A DNA stretch of 64,000 bases from Vibrio atypicus (lineage in GTDB: Bacteria; Pseudomonadota; Gammaproteobacteria; Enterobacterales; Vibrionaceae). The position numbers and the translations under genes were made by a program. Within the stretch, counting starts at the first letter, position 1, and the number at the start of each line of letters is the position of its first letter. The stretch is taken from NCBI RefSeq assembly GCF_009811315.1, contig NZ_BLID01000001.1, positions 248,001 to 312,000 of the forward strand, read 5' to 3'. Shown piece after piece: positions 1-9,262 of this stretch. The notes beneath the pieces are model-generated. The model did not search any database and had not been told where the DNA came from. It saw nothing but the letters and a program-made list of their open reading frames with translations.

Positions 1-2
1 TG

Positions 3-800
3 ACGCCGCCGAAATGGCTACTTAACAACCCTGGCACAAGAGTGGTATCAAAAGAGAACTATACCGTCGCGGATTATCTCATTGAATGGCAAGCGGATTG
101 GGTCAAACGTTTTGGCATCGACGGCTTCCGAGTTGATACCGTTAAGCATGTCGAGGGCGAAGTCTGGAAACGCTTGAAAGAATCAGCAAGTGACAGCCTA
201 AGTCAATGGCGAGAAAGCAATGGCCAACAAGGCGAACCATTTTGGATGATGGGCGAGGTTTGGGGGCATTCTGCTTACCGCTCTCCTTATGTCGATGACG
301 GCTTCGATGCGCTAATCAATTTTGATATGCAGAAAAAGCTTGATAAAGGCGCGGCATGTTTAAGCCAAATGCAAGATACCTATCAGAACTATGCCGATTC
401 GATGCAGGAAACACCGGATTTTACGCCCGTCAGTTACATGTCATCACACGATACAGAGCTATTTTTTGATCGATTCAAATCAATGGAAATGCAACGTGAT
501 GCGGCAAGTGCTCTACTACTCAGCCCAGGGGCGATTCAAGTGTACTACGGGGATGAGATAGCACGAGAACTTGGTCCTTACGCCGATGACTTTCATCAAG
601 GCACGCGTTCTGATATGAACTGGAAGCTTGATTCAGAGCGTAGAACGTTGCTCGATCACTGGCAAGTACTAGGGCAATTTAGACAGCGCCATCCTGCAAT
701 TGGTGCCGGTCATCACCAAGTGCTTAACAATGAATCTGCTTACGTCTTCTCACGCCAATTGGCTGATGACAAGGTTGTAGTTGCATTCGTTGGCAAATAA
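3..800 (+). CDS. malS: Alpha-amylase, C-terminal part (partial, MalS type)
   Basis: This is the 3' end of a GH13 alpha-amylase gene whose start lies before the window; the frame is open from base 3. The GH13 catalytic regions are visible: DGFRVDTVKHVE with the nucleophile Asp (near base 130), the acid/base Glu in MMGEVWG (near base 250), and the transition-state Asp in MSSHDTE (near base 450). The DTVKHVE signature and the short C-terminal domain resemble the periplasmic alpha-amylase MalS. The enzyme would cut alpha-1,4 bonds of maltodextrins. Whether it is exported cannot be told, because the N-terminus is missing. It converges with aroG across a shared terminator. Confidence 0.85.
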   Translation, partial: TPPKWLLNNPGTRVVSKENYTVADYLIEWQADWVKRFGIDGFRVDTVKHVEGEVWKRLKESASDSLSQWRESNGQQGEPFWMMGEVWGHSAYRSPYVDDGFDALINFDMQKKLDKGAACLSQMQDTYQNYADSMQETPDFTPVSYMSSHDTELFFDRFKSMEMQRDAASALLLSPGAIQVYYGDEIARELGPYADDFHQGTRSDMNWKLDSERRTLLDHWQVLGQFRQRHPAIGAGHHQVLNNESAYVFSRQLADDKVVVAFVGK

Positions 801-815
801 ACTCTCCAACAAAAC

Positions 816-843
816 AAAAAAAGCTCCAATAAGGAGCTTTTTC
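816..843. terminator. Bidirectional terminator between amylase gene and aroG
   Basis: AAGCTCC and GGAGCTT form a stem around a short loop, with an A run before and a T run after. It can end both the amylase transcript and the convergent aroG transcript. Confidence 0.8.
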
Positions 844-857
844 TATTAGAGAACAAT

Positions 858-1913
858 TTACTTGTTGTTGCGACGAGCTTGCACTGCTTCCGCCAATTGA
901 CGAAGTACTTTCTCAGTATCATCCCAGCCGATACATGCATCGGTAATCGACTGACCGTATGTAGGCGCTTCACCATCAACCAGATCCTGACGACCTTCAA
1001 CAAGATGCGATTCAATCATTACACCGAAGATAGCATCTTCACCGCCTGCAATTTGGCCAGCAACGTCTTCTGTTACGACCATTTGACGCTGGTACTGTTT
1101 AGAGCTGTTTGCATGGCTGAAATCAATCATGACTTTCTGTGGTAGACCTGATGCTTCTAGCTTACTCTTAATCGCGCCAACATGCTCCGCGCTATAGTTA
1201 GGCTCTTTACCACCACGAAGAATGATGTGACAGTCAGGGTTACCCGCCGTTTCAACAATCGCAGAGTGACCATACTTAGTAACGGACAAGAAATGGTGTG
1301 AGGCACTCGCACTGCGGATCGCATCTGATGCAATTTTGATGTTGCCGTCTGTACCATTTTTGAAACCAACAGGGCACGAGATACCAGAAGCAAGTTCGCG
1401 GTGTACTTGTGACTCTGTCGTACGTGCGCCGATAGCACCCCAGCTAATAAGATCTGCCACATATTGCGGTGTAATCATGTCAAGGAATTCACTTGCCGTT
1501 GGCAAACCCATGTCTGTCAGATCAAGCAGTAGCTTGCGGCCCATACGAAGACCATCATTGATTTTGAAGGTGTCGTTTAGGTAAGGGTCGTTAATTAGAC
1601 CTTTCCAACCAACCGTAGTACGTGGCTTTTCAAAATAAACGCGCATAACCACTTCAAGGCGATCGCCTAACTCATCACGCAGCGTTTTAAGACGCTTACC
1701 GTATTCAATCGCCGCCTCAGTATCGTGAATCGAACAAGGGCCGACAATCACAAGTAAGCGATCATCTTCGCCTTTTAGGATATTTGAAATAGCTTCACGA
1801 GAACGAAATGTCGTCGAAGAAGCCGTTTCTGTTGCTGGAAACTTCTCTAAAACTGCAACTGGTGGTAATAATTCTTTTACTTTGCTGATTCGAACATCAT
1901 CTGTCTGGAACAT
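858..1913 (-). CDS. aroG: 3-deoxy-7-phosphoheptulonate synthase (DAHP synthase, AroG class)
   Basis: This enzyme condenses phosphoenolpyruvate with erythrose-4-phosphate, the first step of the shikimate pathway. The 351-residue product matches class I AroG in length. It carries GPCSIHD (58-64), KPRTTVGWKG (96-105), GARTTESQVHRELASG (162-177) and DFSHANSSKQ (264-273). Metal ligands line up with those of E. coli AroG as C60, H267, E301 and D325. Overall similarity is closest to the phenylalanine-sensitive isoenzyme, but the feedback class is inferred. The gene stands alone and is divergent from an amino acid importer; a TyrR-box-like sequence lies upstream. Confidence 0.95.
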   Translation of the reverse strand: MFQTDDVRISKVKELLPPVAVLEKFPATETASSTTFRSREAISNILKGEDDRLLVIVGPCSIHDTEAAIEYGKRLKTLRDELGDRLEVVMRVYFEKPRTTVGWKGLINDPYLNDTFKINDGLRMGRKLLLDLTDMGLPTASEFLDMITPQYVADLISWGAIGARTTESQVHRELASGISCPVGFKNGTDGNIKIASDAIRSASASHHFLSVTKYGHSAIVETAGNPDCHIILRGGKEPNYSAEHVGAIKSKLEASGLPQKVMIDFSHANSSKQYQRQMVVTEDVAGQIAGGEDAIFGVMIESHLVEGRQDLVDGEAPTYGQSITDACIGWDDTEKVLRQLAEAVQARRNNK

Positions 1914-2084
1914 TGCTACTACTTCCTATTTTCTTGGCTTGAGCGCCAGCACCCAATAAGTTGGTGCATAAATGCTCAACGTTGTTATTCCTGTTCCTTG
2001 TAACTTATCTATCAAAAACGATGCTTGCAACCACTATTTGCATCAAAAGGCAATATTTCTTGTTATTTTACATTTTACAAGATC

Positions 2085-2102
2085 TGTAAAAATTACATTA
2101 CA
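2085..2102 (-). promoter_or_regulatory. Candidate TyrR box upstream of aroG
   Basis: The 18-bp sequence TGTAAA-N6-ATTACA differs at one position from the TyrR consensus TGTAAA-N6-TTTACA. It lies about 170 bp upstream of the aroG start and 120 bp before the divergent importer. TyrR control of DAHP synthase genes is known in enteric bacteria; here it is an inference from one site. Confidence 0.4.
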
Positions 2103-2218
2103 CCCAATTTTTCCGGCAAATATCCCTTCCTAGAAGTGAAGAAGAACCCTACACAGGATGCAATATCTCTATGATATTGCTATGGTAGTAGCAATATAAA
2201 AAAGAAAGCAGCTCCGGC

Positions 2219-2935
2219 ATGAACGCCATCGATTTTACAAACGTCAACAAATGGTATGGAAACTTCCAAGCCTTAAAAAATATCAACCTCACGGTTAACA
2301 AAGGTGAAATTCTAGTTATTTGTGGACCTTCTGGCTCTGGCAAATCCACACTCATTCGCACGGTGAATGGACTGGAATCCATCTCGCAAGGAGAAATATC
2401 TGTCCTTAATCAGCCCATCGTTGATACGCCAGCAGGTAAAGTCGGCATGGTCTTTCAGCACTTCAACCTTTTTCCTCATTTGACGGTGTTAGAGAATCTT
2501 ACCCTTGCGCCAATTCGAACCTTAAAACTGTCAAAGCAAGAAGCAACAGATCGAGCAATGCACTATCTACAGCGAGTAAACATCAGCGAACAAGCGAGCA
2601 AATACCCGATTCAACTCTCTGGAGGACAGCAGCAGCGTGTCGCCATCGCACGTTCATTGTGCATGGAGCCAGAAATTTTGTTATTTGATGAACCAACGTC
2701 AGCACTTGATCCCGAAACAATACAAGAAGTGTTAGATGTGATGGTCGATCTTGCCAGCGATGGTATCACTATGATGTGTGTGACCCATGAAATGGGCTTT
2801 GCAAGAAAAGTAGCCCACCGAGTGATCTTTATGGATCAAGGCGAAGTATTAGAGATGGCGACTCCTGAGCAGATATTTTCTGCACCTCAACATCCTCGTA
2901 CTCAACAGTTTTTAAACCAGATACTTAGCCATTAG
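2219..2935 (+). CDS. Polar amino acid ABC transporter, ATP-binding protein
   Basis: This is the ATPase of a polar amino acid importer in the GlnQ/HisP/AapP family. The 238-residue protein has Walker A GPSGSGKS (36-43), Q-loop VFQHFNLFPHLT (79-90), signature LSGGQQQR (133-140), Walker B LLFDEP (154-159) and switch histidine in CVTHEMGF. It is first in a four-gene operon: ATPase, permease, binding protein, second permease. The permease starts 2 bases after its stop codon. The ligand is not identifiable from the ATPase; the binding protein suggests an L-amino acid. Confidence 0.93.
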   Translation: MNAIDFTNVNKWYGNFQALKNINLTVNKGEILVICGPSGSGKSTLIRTVNGLESISQGEISVLNQPIVDTPAGKVGMVFQHFNLFPHLTVLENLTLAPIRTLKLSKQEATDRAMHYLQRVNISEQASKYPIQLSGGQQQRVAIARSLCMEPEILLFDEPTSALDPETIQEVLDVMVDLASDGITMMCVTHEMGFARKVAHRVIFMDQGEVLEMATPEQIFSAPQHPRTQQFLNQILSH

Positions 2936-2937
2936 AA

Positions 2938-3732
2938 ATGCTCAAAATTCTTAAACCTGTTTTTTCAGCCCTACTTCAGATAACCTTACTCGGCTTAGGT
3001 TTATGGTGGCTACTTGAATCTGGTGCTCAGTCAATGGGCTACCAATGGCAATGGGATCGTGTGCCCGATTACATTGCGTTTTACGAAGATGGTGAATGGT
3101 GGCCTGCAGAGCTAATTGACGGGCTATTTGTCACTATTAAGATATCCGCCATCAGTTTATTGTTTACCTTAGTCATTGGATTAGGAACAGCCATGCTGAA
3201 GCTTTCTGATTCGGTGGTTGGGCGCGCTGTCGCCACTGGCTATATTGAACTGATTCGAAATACGCCCTTGTTGGTACAAATCTACCTGCTCTATTTTGTG
3301 TTTGGTCCAGTCATCGGCTTAGACCGCTTTTCTACCGCAGTGCTTGCTTTATCTCTTTTTCAAGGCGCTTACACGGCTGAAATCCTCAGAGGCGGTCTCA
3401 ACAGTATTTCTAAAGGTCAATTCGAAGCGGCGAAATCTTTAGGGTTAAGCCCTTTTCATACCTATTACGATGTGATCATTCCCCAGTTGTTACAGCGAAC
3501 GTTACCTGCTTTAACCAATGAAGTAATATCGCTTGTAAAGAACTCATCCATTGTTTCTGTCATGGCGATTTTTGACCTCACCACAGAGGGACGGAATATC
3601 GTTTCTGAGACTGCCATGCCATTTGAAATATGGTTTACCGTCGCTGGGATATATTTGCTACTAACACTTTCTCTATCTGCCTTGTCGGCTTTGCTTGAAC
3701 ATCGACTAGGCGCAAGTTGGCGTACACAATAA
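2938..3732 (+). CDS. Polar amino acid ABC transporter, permease 1
   Basis: This is an inner-membrane permease of the HisM/GlnP type, 264 residues. An N-terminal membrane segment (about 8-28) is followed by a soluble loop and the MetI-like transmembrane domain from about residue 60. The EAA coupling motif is seen as EAAKSLGLSPFHTYYDVIIPQ (near 164-184), with ELIRNTPLLVQ before it, typical of polar amino acid permeases. It probably forms a heterodimer with the second permease of the operon. The start codon is 2 bases after the ATPase stop, which suggests coupled translation. Confidence 0.92.
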   Translation: MLKILKPVFSALLQITLLGLGLWWLLESGAQSMGYQWQWDRVPDYIAFYEDGEWWPAELIDGLFVTIKISAISLLFTLVIGLGTAMLKLSDSVVGRAVATGYIELIRNTPLLVQIYLLYFVFGPVIGLDRFSTAVLALSLFQGAYTAEILRGGLNSISKGQFEAAKSLGLSPFHTYYDVIIPQLLQRTLPALTNEVISLVKNSSIVSVMAIFDLTTEGRNIVSETAMPFEIWFTVAGIYLLLTLSLSALSALLEHRLGASWRTQ

Positions 3733-3744
3733 AAAGGAACCACT

Positions 3745-4584
3745 ATGTATCACTTAGGACGAAAATTACTGTCTGCCAAACGATTCAAAGGGGCTATTAC
3801 GGCTCTACTTGGCTTGGCGATCGCTCTACCTAGTTTAGCGGCAGATACTCCCAATCTTGATAAAATCAATGACCGAGGAACGCTGCGTGTTGGCATGTCT
3901 ACTTTTGTACCATGGGCAATGCGAAATACTCAGGGCGAACTGATCGGCTTCGAAATAGACGTTGCCAAACGTCTGGCTGCCGACTCTGGTTGGAAAGTCG
4001 AATTTGTACCGACTGCGTGGGATGGTATTATTCCAGCTCTACTAGCCCAAAAGTTTGATGTCATCATTGGTGGAATGAGCGTCACCCCTGAGCGTTCAAA
4101 AAGTGTACTTTTCACTACTCCATACTCCCACTCAGGCGTTCAAGTTGCGGCAAACCGTGAGTTAGCTGATGGCTTTTCAGAGTTTAGCGACTTCAATTCG
4201 CGTCGTGTGAAAATTGCAGCACGCCGTGGCGCTTTTACGGTTCAGGTAGCACGTGAAACCTTCCCGAAAGCGAAAATTCTTCAGTTTGACGACGATGCTC
4301 AAGCCTTCCAAGAAGTTATCAATGGCAATGCGCACGCGGTGATTGCATCAAGCCCAAAACCAGAGCATGAAGCGGTAAAAAATAGCGACAAACTGTTTAT
4401 ACCATTCACAGAGCGCCTTTCAAAAGGTAACGAAGCTTTTGCTGTGCGTTTAGGTGAGTCGGACAAGCAAGCTTTCTTCGATAATTGGATCCAAGCAAGA
4501 ACCGATGATGGCTGGTTAAGTGAGCGTTATGAGTACTGGTTCTCTACTCTAGATTGGCAGAGTCAGGTTGCTACTGGTCAATAA
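3745..4584 (+). CDS. Polar amino acid ABC transporter, substrate-binding protein
   Basis: This is a periplasmic solute-binding protein of family 3 (SBP_bac_3), 279 residues. A signal peptide with cleavage near PSLA-AD (about residue 32) leads into LDKINDRGTLRVGMS, the usual start of the mature domain. DVIIGGMSVTPERSKSVLFTTPY carries the Arg that normally binds the ligand alpha-carboxylate. The start has a strong AAGGA ribosome site. The gene sits between the two permease genes. The ligand is probably a polar L-amino acid; its identity is not determinable here. Confidence 0.92.
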   Translation: MYHLGRKLLSAKRFKGAITALLGLAIALPSLAADTPNLDKINDRGTLRVGMSTFVPWAMRNTQGELIGFEIDVAKRLAADSGWKVEFVPTAWDGIIPALLAQKFDVIIGGMSVTPERSKSVLFTTPYSHSGVQVAANRELADGFSEFSDFNSRRVKIAARRGAFTVQVARETFPKAKILQFDDDAQAFQEVINGNAHAVIASSPKPEHEAVKNSDKLFIPFTERLSKGNEAFAVRLGESDKQAFFDNWIQARTDDGWLSERYEYWFSTLDWQSQVATGQ

Positions 4585-4617
4585 CATAAGACAATAGCCC
4601 TTCAAAAATTAGAACGA

Positions 4618-5547
4618 ATGTATAGCGGTATTAAAGTGAGCAAAACAGACACAGCTGAATATATGGAAGCGCCCAAAAGCAAGTTACGACTTAATAAGTT
4701 GGATGGGATTCTTCTTGTGATCATTGCCCTTGTGGGCTGTTGGCTTTATTACCGCTCATCAATCGGCGTCAATTATCACTGGCGCTGGGGTGATGCACTA
4801 TCACTTGTCTTTACTTCTCGTGCTGATGGCTCACTCCCTTATTTTTTTCAGGGTTTAATTGCCACACTTCGTTTGAGTGTTTGGGGAATGCTTCTGGCAT
4901 TTACCCTCGGGACCGCTTTGGGCGTTGCGCGACAATCTAGACTGAAGCTAATCAAAGCGCCAATTAACGCATTCATTCAGCTGGTGCGGAACATTCCACC
5001 ACTTGTATTCGTTTTCATCTTCTACTTTTTTATCTCAAACCAATTGATTCCATTGCTTGGTTTATCTGAATTACTCCGAGGTCATTCCGGCGATATCAAT
5101 GCGTTACAAGCATTTTTGTTTGGCCCTGCTACGCTCTGGGAAAACTTAGTTTCAGGGGTTCTTTGTATCGGTATTCTCTCTTCTGCGTACGTCGCTGAAA
5201 TTGTCCGCTCAGGACTAGCGAATATTACGAAGGGACAATGGGAAGCCGCAGATTCGCTCGGGCTTTCAACTTGGGTTAAATATCGTTATATCATCGCACC
5301 GCAAGTATTGATTACCATCACACCCGCTTTAGCAGGACAGGCTATATCCTTAGTGAAAGACACATCGATTGTCTCGTTGATTTCAATACAAGAAATGACA
5401 TTCGTAGGCACGGAGATCGCCAACTCATCAGGGCTAATTTTCGAGATTTGGTTACTGGTCGGCTTCATCTACTTAGCGATTTGTCTGCTCTTATCGCTAT
5501 TTTTCAAAAGACTCGAACTCAACACCTTACGCCATCAACGCAAATAA
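4618..5547 (+). CDS. Polar amino acid ABC transporter, permease 2
   Basis: This is the second inner-membrane permease of the importer, 309 residues. Segments near 30-48 and 80-105 precede QLVRNIPPLVFVFIFYF and the EAA loop WEAADSLGLSTWVKYRYIIAPQ. The longer first periplasmic region is typical of GltJ/AapQ-like subunits. The listed ATG has a poor ribosome site; a later ATG at 4663 is possible and would keep the first membrane helix. The last 13 bases overlap the 3' end of the VanZ-like gene on the opposite strand. Confidence 0.9.
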   Translation: MYSGIKVSKTDTAEYMEAPKSKLRLNKLDGILLVIIALVGCWLYYRSSIGVNYHWRWGDALSLVFTSRADGSLPYFFQGLIATLRLSVWGMLLAFTLGTALGVARQSRLKLIKAPINAFIQLVRNIPPLVFVFIFYFFISNQLIPLLGLSELLRGHSGDINALQAFLFGPATLWENLVSGVLCIGILSSAYVAEIVRSGLANITKGQWEAADSLGLSTWVKYRYIIAPQVLITITPALAGQAISLVKDTSIVSLISIQEMTFVGTEIANSSGLIFEIWLLVGFIYLAICLLLSLFFKRLELNTLRHQRK

Positions 5548-5957
5548 CTTGGGTAACGGCAGCTGATGTAAAACATATAGACGACGCTGCCCATCAAAAC
5601 GCCAGATAAATTAATACCTAAGTCAGTCCAAGAGAATTGTCGTAGGGGTAAGTACATTTGAGAGAACTCATCAATACTCACGGCAACAAGCAGTAACCCC
5701 ACCCAAGGAGAAAAAGGGATAGAAGAGTATTGATAATAGCTTTTCGGTGTCGCCCATGAAGCAAAAAAGCCTAACGTTGTCGCGACGATAAGATGCATCG
5801 CCCAATCACCGCCCACCATATGCTCAAGCCCAATTATAATCTGTCCATGAATATCAAACGACTTAGCGAGTGAAGCGCCACCACCAATAACAACCAAGCT
5901 CACTAACAACAATAGTCTTTTACTAAACAAATCAGATACAGACAACATAGACATCAA
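5535..5957 (-). CDS. VanZ-like family membrane protein
   Basis: This small hydrophobic protein of 140 residues has about four membrane segments. The pattern GDWAMHLIVATTLGFFASW, then VSIDEFSQMYLPLRQFSWTDLGINLSG, is typical of VanZ-like proteins (conserved D-x-x-x-H, D-E-x-x-Q and D-L-x-x-N). VanZ itself gives low-level teicoplanin resistance by an unclear route; the function of the family is mostly unknown. The gene follows cyoE on the same strand after a 55-base gap, and its 3' end overlaps the importer permease gene in antisense. Confidence 0.75.
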   Translation of the reverse strand: MMSMLSVSDLFSKRLLLLVSLVVIGGGASLAKSFDIHGQIIIGLEHMVGGDWAMHLIVATTLGFFASWATPKSYYQYSSIPFSPWVGLLLVAVSIDEFSQMYLPLRQFSWTDLGINLSGVLMGSVVYMFYISCRYPSYLR

Positions 5958-6012
5958 CTAAACTCCTAAGGGCCGCAAAGATTAACCCATGTCGATGTCA
6001 GTTAAAAGTCGC

Positions 6013-6909
6013 CTAGGTTAAATAATGGTCAATAAGTAGTAGAACAAACAGCGCCATTAAATGATAGATGGAAAACTTAAAAGTCTCTATGGCCGTTTTC
6101 TCATCTGGGTTGTACTTTAACTTCCACGCATAGCCGATAAATCCTAAACTTAGAGCAATCGAACCGATCCAATAAACAGCACCGCTCATACCCACCAGCG
6201 CGGGCATCAAACAAACTAAACCCAGTAAAACGGTATACAGCAATATTGACGTTTTGGTGTATTCAGTGCCATGCGTGACTGGCAGCATTGGAATATCTGC
6301 TTTGGCGTAATCCTCTTTTCGATGTATGGCCAGCGCCCAAAAATGAGGAGGCGTCCAAATGAAGATGATCATGACGAGTAACCAAGCGTTGGCGTGAAGC
6401 TCTCCAGTAACAGAAGTCCAACCAAGAAGCGGCGGCATTGCACCCGCTATTCCCGCAATCACAATATTTTGCGGTGTCGCCCTTTTTAGGTACATGGTGT
6501 AGATGACTGCATAGCCAAGCAAACTTGCAAAGGTGAGCCAAGCCGTTAGCGAATTAACCCATGCATAGAGCACCACAAAACCAAGTACACCAATTGCGCT
6601 CGCAAACACGAATACATTAACTGCATTGATATTGCCTGATGGTAATGGGCGTTTATAAGTTCTCGCCATTATCGCGTCGATACGTCGATCAATAAGATGA
6701 TTGAATGCAGCGGCCGATCCCGCCATCAAACCGATCCCTAGTAATCCCAATACCGTTTGTTGAACCGGTAGTGAGCCAGGAACAGCCAAACACATACCCA
6801 CCAAAGCGGTAAGCAACATAAGCGCCACCACTTTGGGTTTGGTTAGCGTCAGATATACACGCCAAACGGATCTATCTGGGGTTGCAGCATAGCTTAGCGT
6901 TTTACTCAT
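6013..6909 (-). CDS. cyoE: Protoheme IX farnesyltransferase (heme O synthase)
   Basis: This UbiA-family inner-membrane prenyltransferase adds a farnesyl group to protoheme to make heme O, the precursor of heme A. The 298-residue length is normal. It has the polyprenyl-diphosphate site [21 protein letters not shown] and the second Asp-rich loop [15 protein letters not shown], with about nine membrane helices. It overlaps the end of ctaA by 4 bases, so heme O and heme A synthesis are translationally coupled at the end of the oxidase operon. Confidence 0.95.
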   Translation of the reverse strand: MSKTLSYAATPDRSVWRVYLTLTKPKVVALMLLTALVGMCLAVPGSLPVQQTVLGLLGIGLMAGSAAAFNHLIDRRIDAIMARTYKRPLPSGNINAVNVFVFASAIGVLGFVVLYAWVNSLTAWLTFASLLGYAVIYTMYLKRATPQNIVIAGIAGAMPPLLGWTSVTGELHANAWLLVMIIFIWTPPHFWALAIHRKEDYAKADIPMLPVTHGTEYTKTSILLYTVLLGLVCLMPALVGMSGAVYWIGSIALSLGFIGYAWKLKYNPDEKTAIETFKFSIYHLMALFVLLLIDHYLT

Positions 6910-7940
6910 CGTAGGCTCTCCTTATCTAATAGATCATTTACTGTTCGGCTTTGATTAGCGCTGGTTAGCAATAGGTAATTAACATGTAGAATAGAAACGA
7001 GAAGCAGCGCTGCGACGACATTGTGTGCGACAGCAATTACAAGCGGAAGACTAAACAGCACATTGCTCACTCCTAACATGAGCTGCAATAGCAGTAAGGC
7101 ACTGACTTTCAATGCCGCAGCTGTGAAACGAGGACGATTTTGACCGAATAATTGATAGATCAGCGTTAATACAAATAACGTCACTGCGACAGCACCAAAA
7201 CGGTGAGTGACATGAATCGTCATCCTTGCACCATAATCTAACGTGCCAAATTCATAGCTCTCTTGCGCAGGTTGAATCAATTGAAAAGCGGTAGCGAAAT
7301 CGAGGTAACTCATCCAGTCACCTTGGCAAACGGGTAAACTTGTACACATTAGGGCAGCATAGTTTGATGATGTCCAACCGCCCAAAGCAATTTGCAATAT
7401 CACTACGATTAATGTTGCCATAGAGAGCACCTTCAAAGCCCACGATGTCGATATGCTTTGAGGTTCAACCTCTTCTCGATCTTTGAGCCGCCAATAGAGC
7501 ACATTTAACAGACAAAACAGCGTAAATCCACCCAGCAAATGCCCCATGACCACAATAGGCATCAGCATCATGGTGACCGTCCACATGCCAAGTAATGCCT
7601 GGAAAACAATCACTAATGAGAGTGTTATAGGTAAGCCATATGACAAGCTTTTCTCTTTTAAACAACGGAAAGTAATCACAAACACAGCAATGCCTAATGT
7701 GCCTGCAAAATAACGATGAATCATCTCAAGCCAAGCTTTATTAGCTTCAACCGTCAATGATGGGTACAAAGCTTGAGCCAATGCGATTTCATGTTTTTCA
7801 TTTGGCACAGTGAGTTGACCATAACATCCCGGCCAATCCGGACAACCTAAACCCGCATCGGCTAAACGCGTATAGGCGCCAAGCATAATCACGACAAGGG
7901 TTAACACTAAGCTAAGCCGCACTAAATTGATCGTTTTCAT
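6906..7940 (-). CDS. ctaA: Heme A synthase
   Basis: This COX15/CtaA-type inner-membrane enzyme oxidises heme O to heme A for the aa3/caa3 oxidase. The 344-residue protein begins with a membrane segment and [22 protein letters not shown], the conserved N-terminal motif of the family. Ligand histidines appear in [25 protein letters not shown] and AVAHNVVA. It lies between the Sco-like gene and cyoE with a 4-base overlap to cyoE. Confidence 0.95.
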   Translation of the reverse strand: MKTINLVRLSLVLTLVVIMLGAYTRLADAGLGCPDWPGCYGQLTVPNEKHEIALAQALYPSLTVEANKAWLEMIHRYFAGTLGIAVFVITFRCLKEKSLSYGLPITLSLVIVFQALLGMWTVTMMLMPIVVMGHLLGGFTLFCLLNVLYWRLKDREEVEPQSISTSWALKVLSMATLIVVILQIALGGWTSSNYAALMCTSLPVCQGDWMSYLDFATAFQLIQPAQESYEFGTLDYGARMTIHVTHRFGAVAVTLFVLTLIYQLFGQNRPRFTAAALKVSALLLLQLMLGVSNVLFSLPLVIAVAHNVVAALLLVSILHVNYLLLTSANQSRTVNDLLDKESLR

Positions 7941-7980
7941 CGACTCTACTCCTCTCTTTTATCATTCCATGACGAAAGAA

Positions 7981-8529
7981 CTAACCTACGCGGGACAGCT
8001 TCAACAGCTTACGTAGATCAGCGAGCACATCTTTACTCTGGCTAACCAGTTGTTCTTGCGATTCAACCTTCGGATAGCGCATCACTAATTGACCTAACGG
8101 ATCAACAATCACAAATTCAGACTCTGACAACACAGGTGCAAACTCATCATCTACCAAAATCGTATCGAATGTTTGCGCTTGCTCTACGGGAGAGTATTTT
8201 CCCTTAGACACAATCAGTACTGGTGAAACGCGCTGCTGGTACTTACCAAGCGCTAGGTGACTCTGTCCCAACAGATATATCTGTTGCTGACAAAAATCAT
8301 CACACTTTTCAGGAATCATATAAGCAAGCTGCCATTGCTCACCTTGATAGGGATTGTTAACGCCCAATGACTGATAGCTCACCGTCGGCTCAACAAGGAC
8401 GCCACGATTTGTCACACCAGATTGATACCAATCGTTGATGAGAATCGTCTTGGCAAGAATGGCCGGTAGAGCGAACATCAAGACCAAAGCGATAAAAATT
8501 ATTCGACCTCGTAATACAGAATTACTCAT
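7981..8529 (-). CDS. Sco-like/thioredoxin-fold membrane protein of the oxidase operon
   Basis: This is a 182-residue protein with one N-terminal membrane anchor (about 9-28) and a periplasmic domain. It has C76-DDF-C80, a CxxxC pair placed as in Sco copper chaperones, but the rest is divergent and the usual Pro after the second Cys is missing. A hydrophobic LVIVDPLGQLVMRYP stretch resembles the later strands of a thioredoxin fold. It overlaps the SURF1 gene by 8 bases. A role in delivering copper to the CuA site, or in its redox preparation, is inferred from position and the CxxxC pair; no other Sco gene is seen in the locus. Confidence 0.6.
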   Translation of the reverse strand: MSNSVLRGRIIFIALVLMFALPAILAKTILINDWYQSGVTNRGVLVEPTVSYQSLGVNNPYQGEQWQLAYMIPEKCDDFCQQQIYLLGQSHLALGKYQQRVSPVLIVSKGKYSPVEQAQTFDTILVDDEFAPVLSESEFVIVDPLGQLVMRYPKVESQEQLVSQSKDVLADLRKLLKLSRVG

Positions 8530-9262
8530 TGGAATCTCCTTTTCTCAATGCTCGCCATAACACCCAACAGCTGAGTAGCAATAACGCCAAAGCCATCGAA
8601 AACCATTGAAGTGCATAGCCATAGTGTTTTTCTGAACTCAATGGAATGGGCTGCCAAGGTTGAGGATAGCGCCAACCTTCTAATTGAGGCTGAACCACAT
8701 AAGGGGCAATGGATTGCTGCCAAACAGCTTCCAGCGCAGTGATATTTAAATTTTGGATTCGGCCCACTTTTCCAGCTTCTAGATGAAGTTCATTGCTCAA
8801 CGGGTTGGCTGAACGCTGGTAGATTCTGACTTCATAACGCTCAGGCTCATCTAGCCAAATTACATTTGGCAACTGATTGCGCTGCTTTTCCGCTTCCACA
8901 AAACCGACCTCAAATAGCACGCTTTGCTGGGAATCTATACGCATCAATTGAAGAGCAAGATAGCCAACTTTGCCTTGATAGGTTTGGTTGTCTAATAGCA
9001 AATACTTGCCAGGAATTGGCTCTAACTCTGCCGTAGCTCGTAGTCCGGTCAGGTATCGATACTGGTTGATGTCTAATTCTGCTAACTCAATATTGGCAGA
9101 AAATTCTCGCTCGCTAAGGCTTTGCTCTAACAGCACTTTCTCATGACCACGGGAAAGCTGCCATAAACCTAAGTTGATCAATATCGAAAACACAACCACA
9201 GTTAATAACAAGCCAAGCCAAAATCTTGGTCTCTTTAATAGATAACATAAGGACACCCTCAT
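8522..9262 (-). CDS. SURF1 family cytochrome oxidase biogenesis protein
   Basis: This is a SURF1/Shy1 homolog of 246 residues, used in heme A insertion or oxidase assembly. It has two membrane helices, one near the N-terminus (PRFWLGLLLTVVVF) and one near the C-terminus (YALQWFSMALALLLL), flanking a periplasmic domain with LGLWQLSRGHEK and GWRYPQPWQP, as usual. A longer frame exists to 9385, but it would cover the DUF2909 gene and adds 41 low-complexity residues, so the ATG at 9262 is preferred. Its start codon shares bases with the start of the opposite-strand DUF2909 gene. Confidence 0.88.
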   Translation of the reverse strand: MRVSLCYLLKRPRFWLGLLLTVVVFSILINLGLWQLSRGHEKVLLEQSLSEREFSANIELAELDINQYRYLTGLRATAELEPIPGKYLLLDNQTYQGKVGYLALQLMRIDSQQSVLFEVGFVEAEKQRNQLPNVIWLDEPERYEVRIYQRSANPLSNELHLEAGKVGRIQNLNITALEAVWQQSIAPYVVQPQLEGWRYPQPWQPIPLSSEKHYGYALQWFSMALALLLLSCWVLWRALRKGDSNE

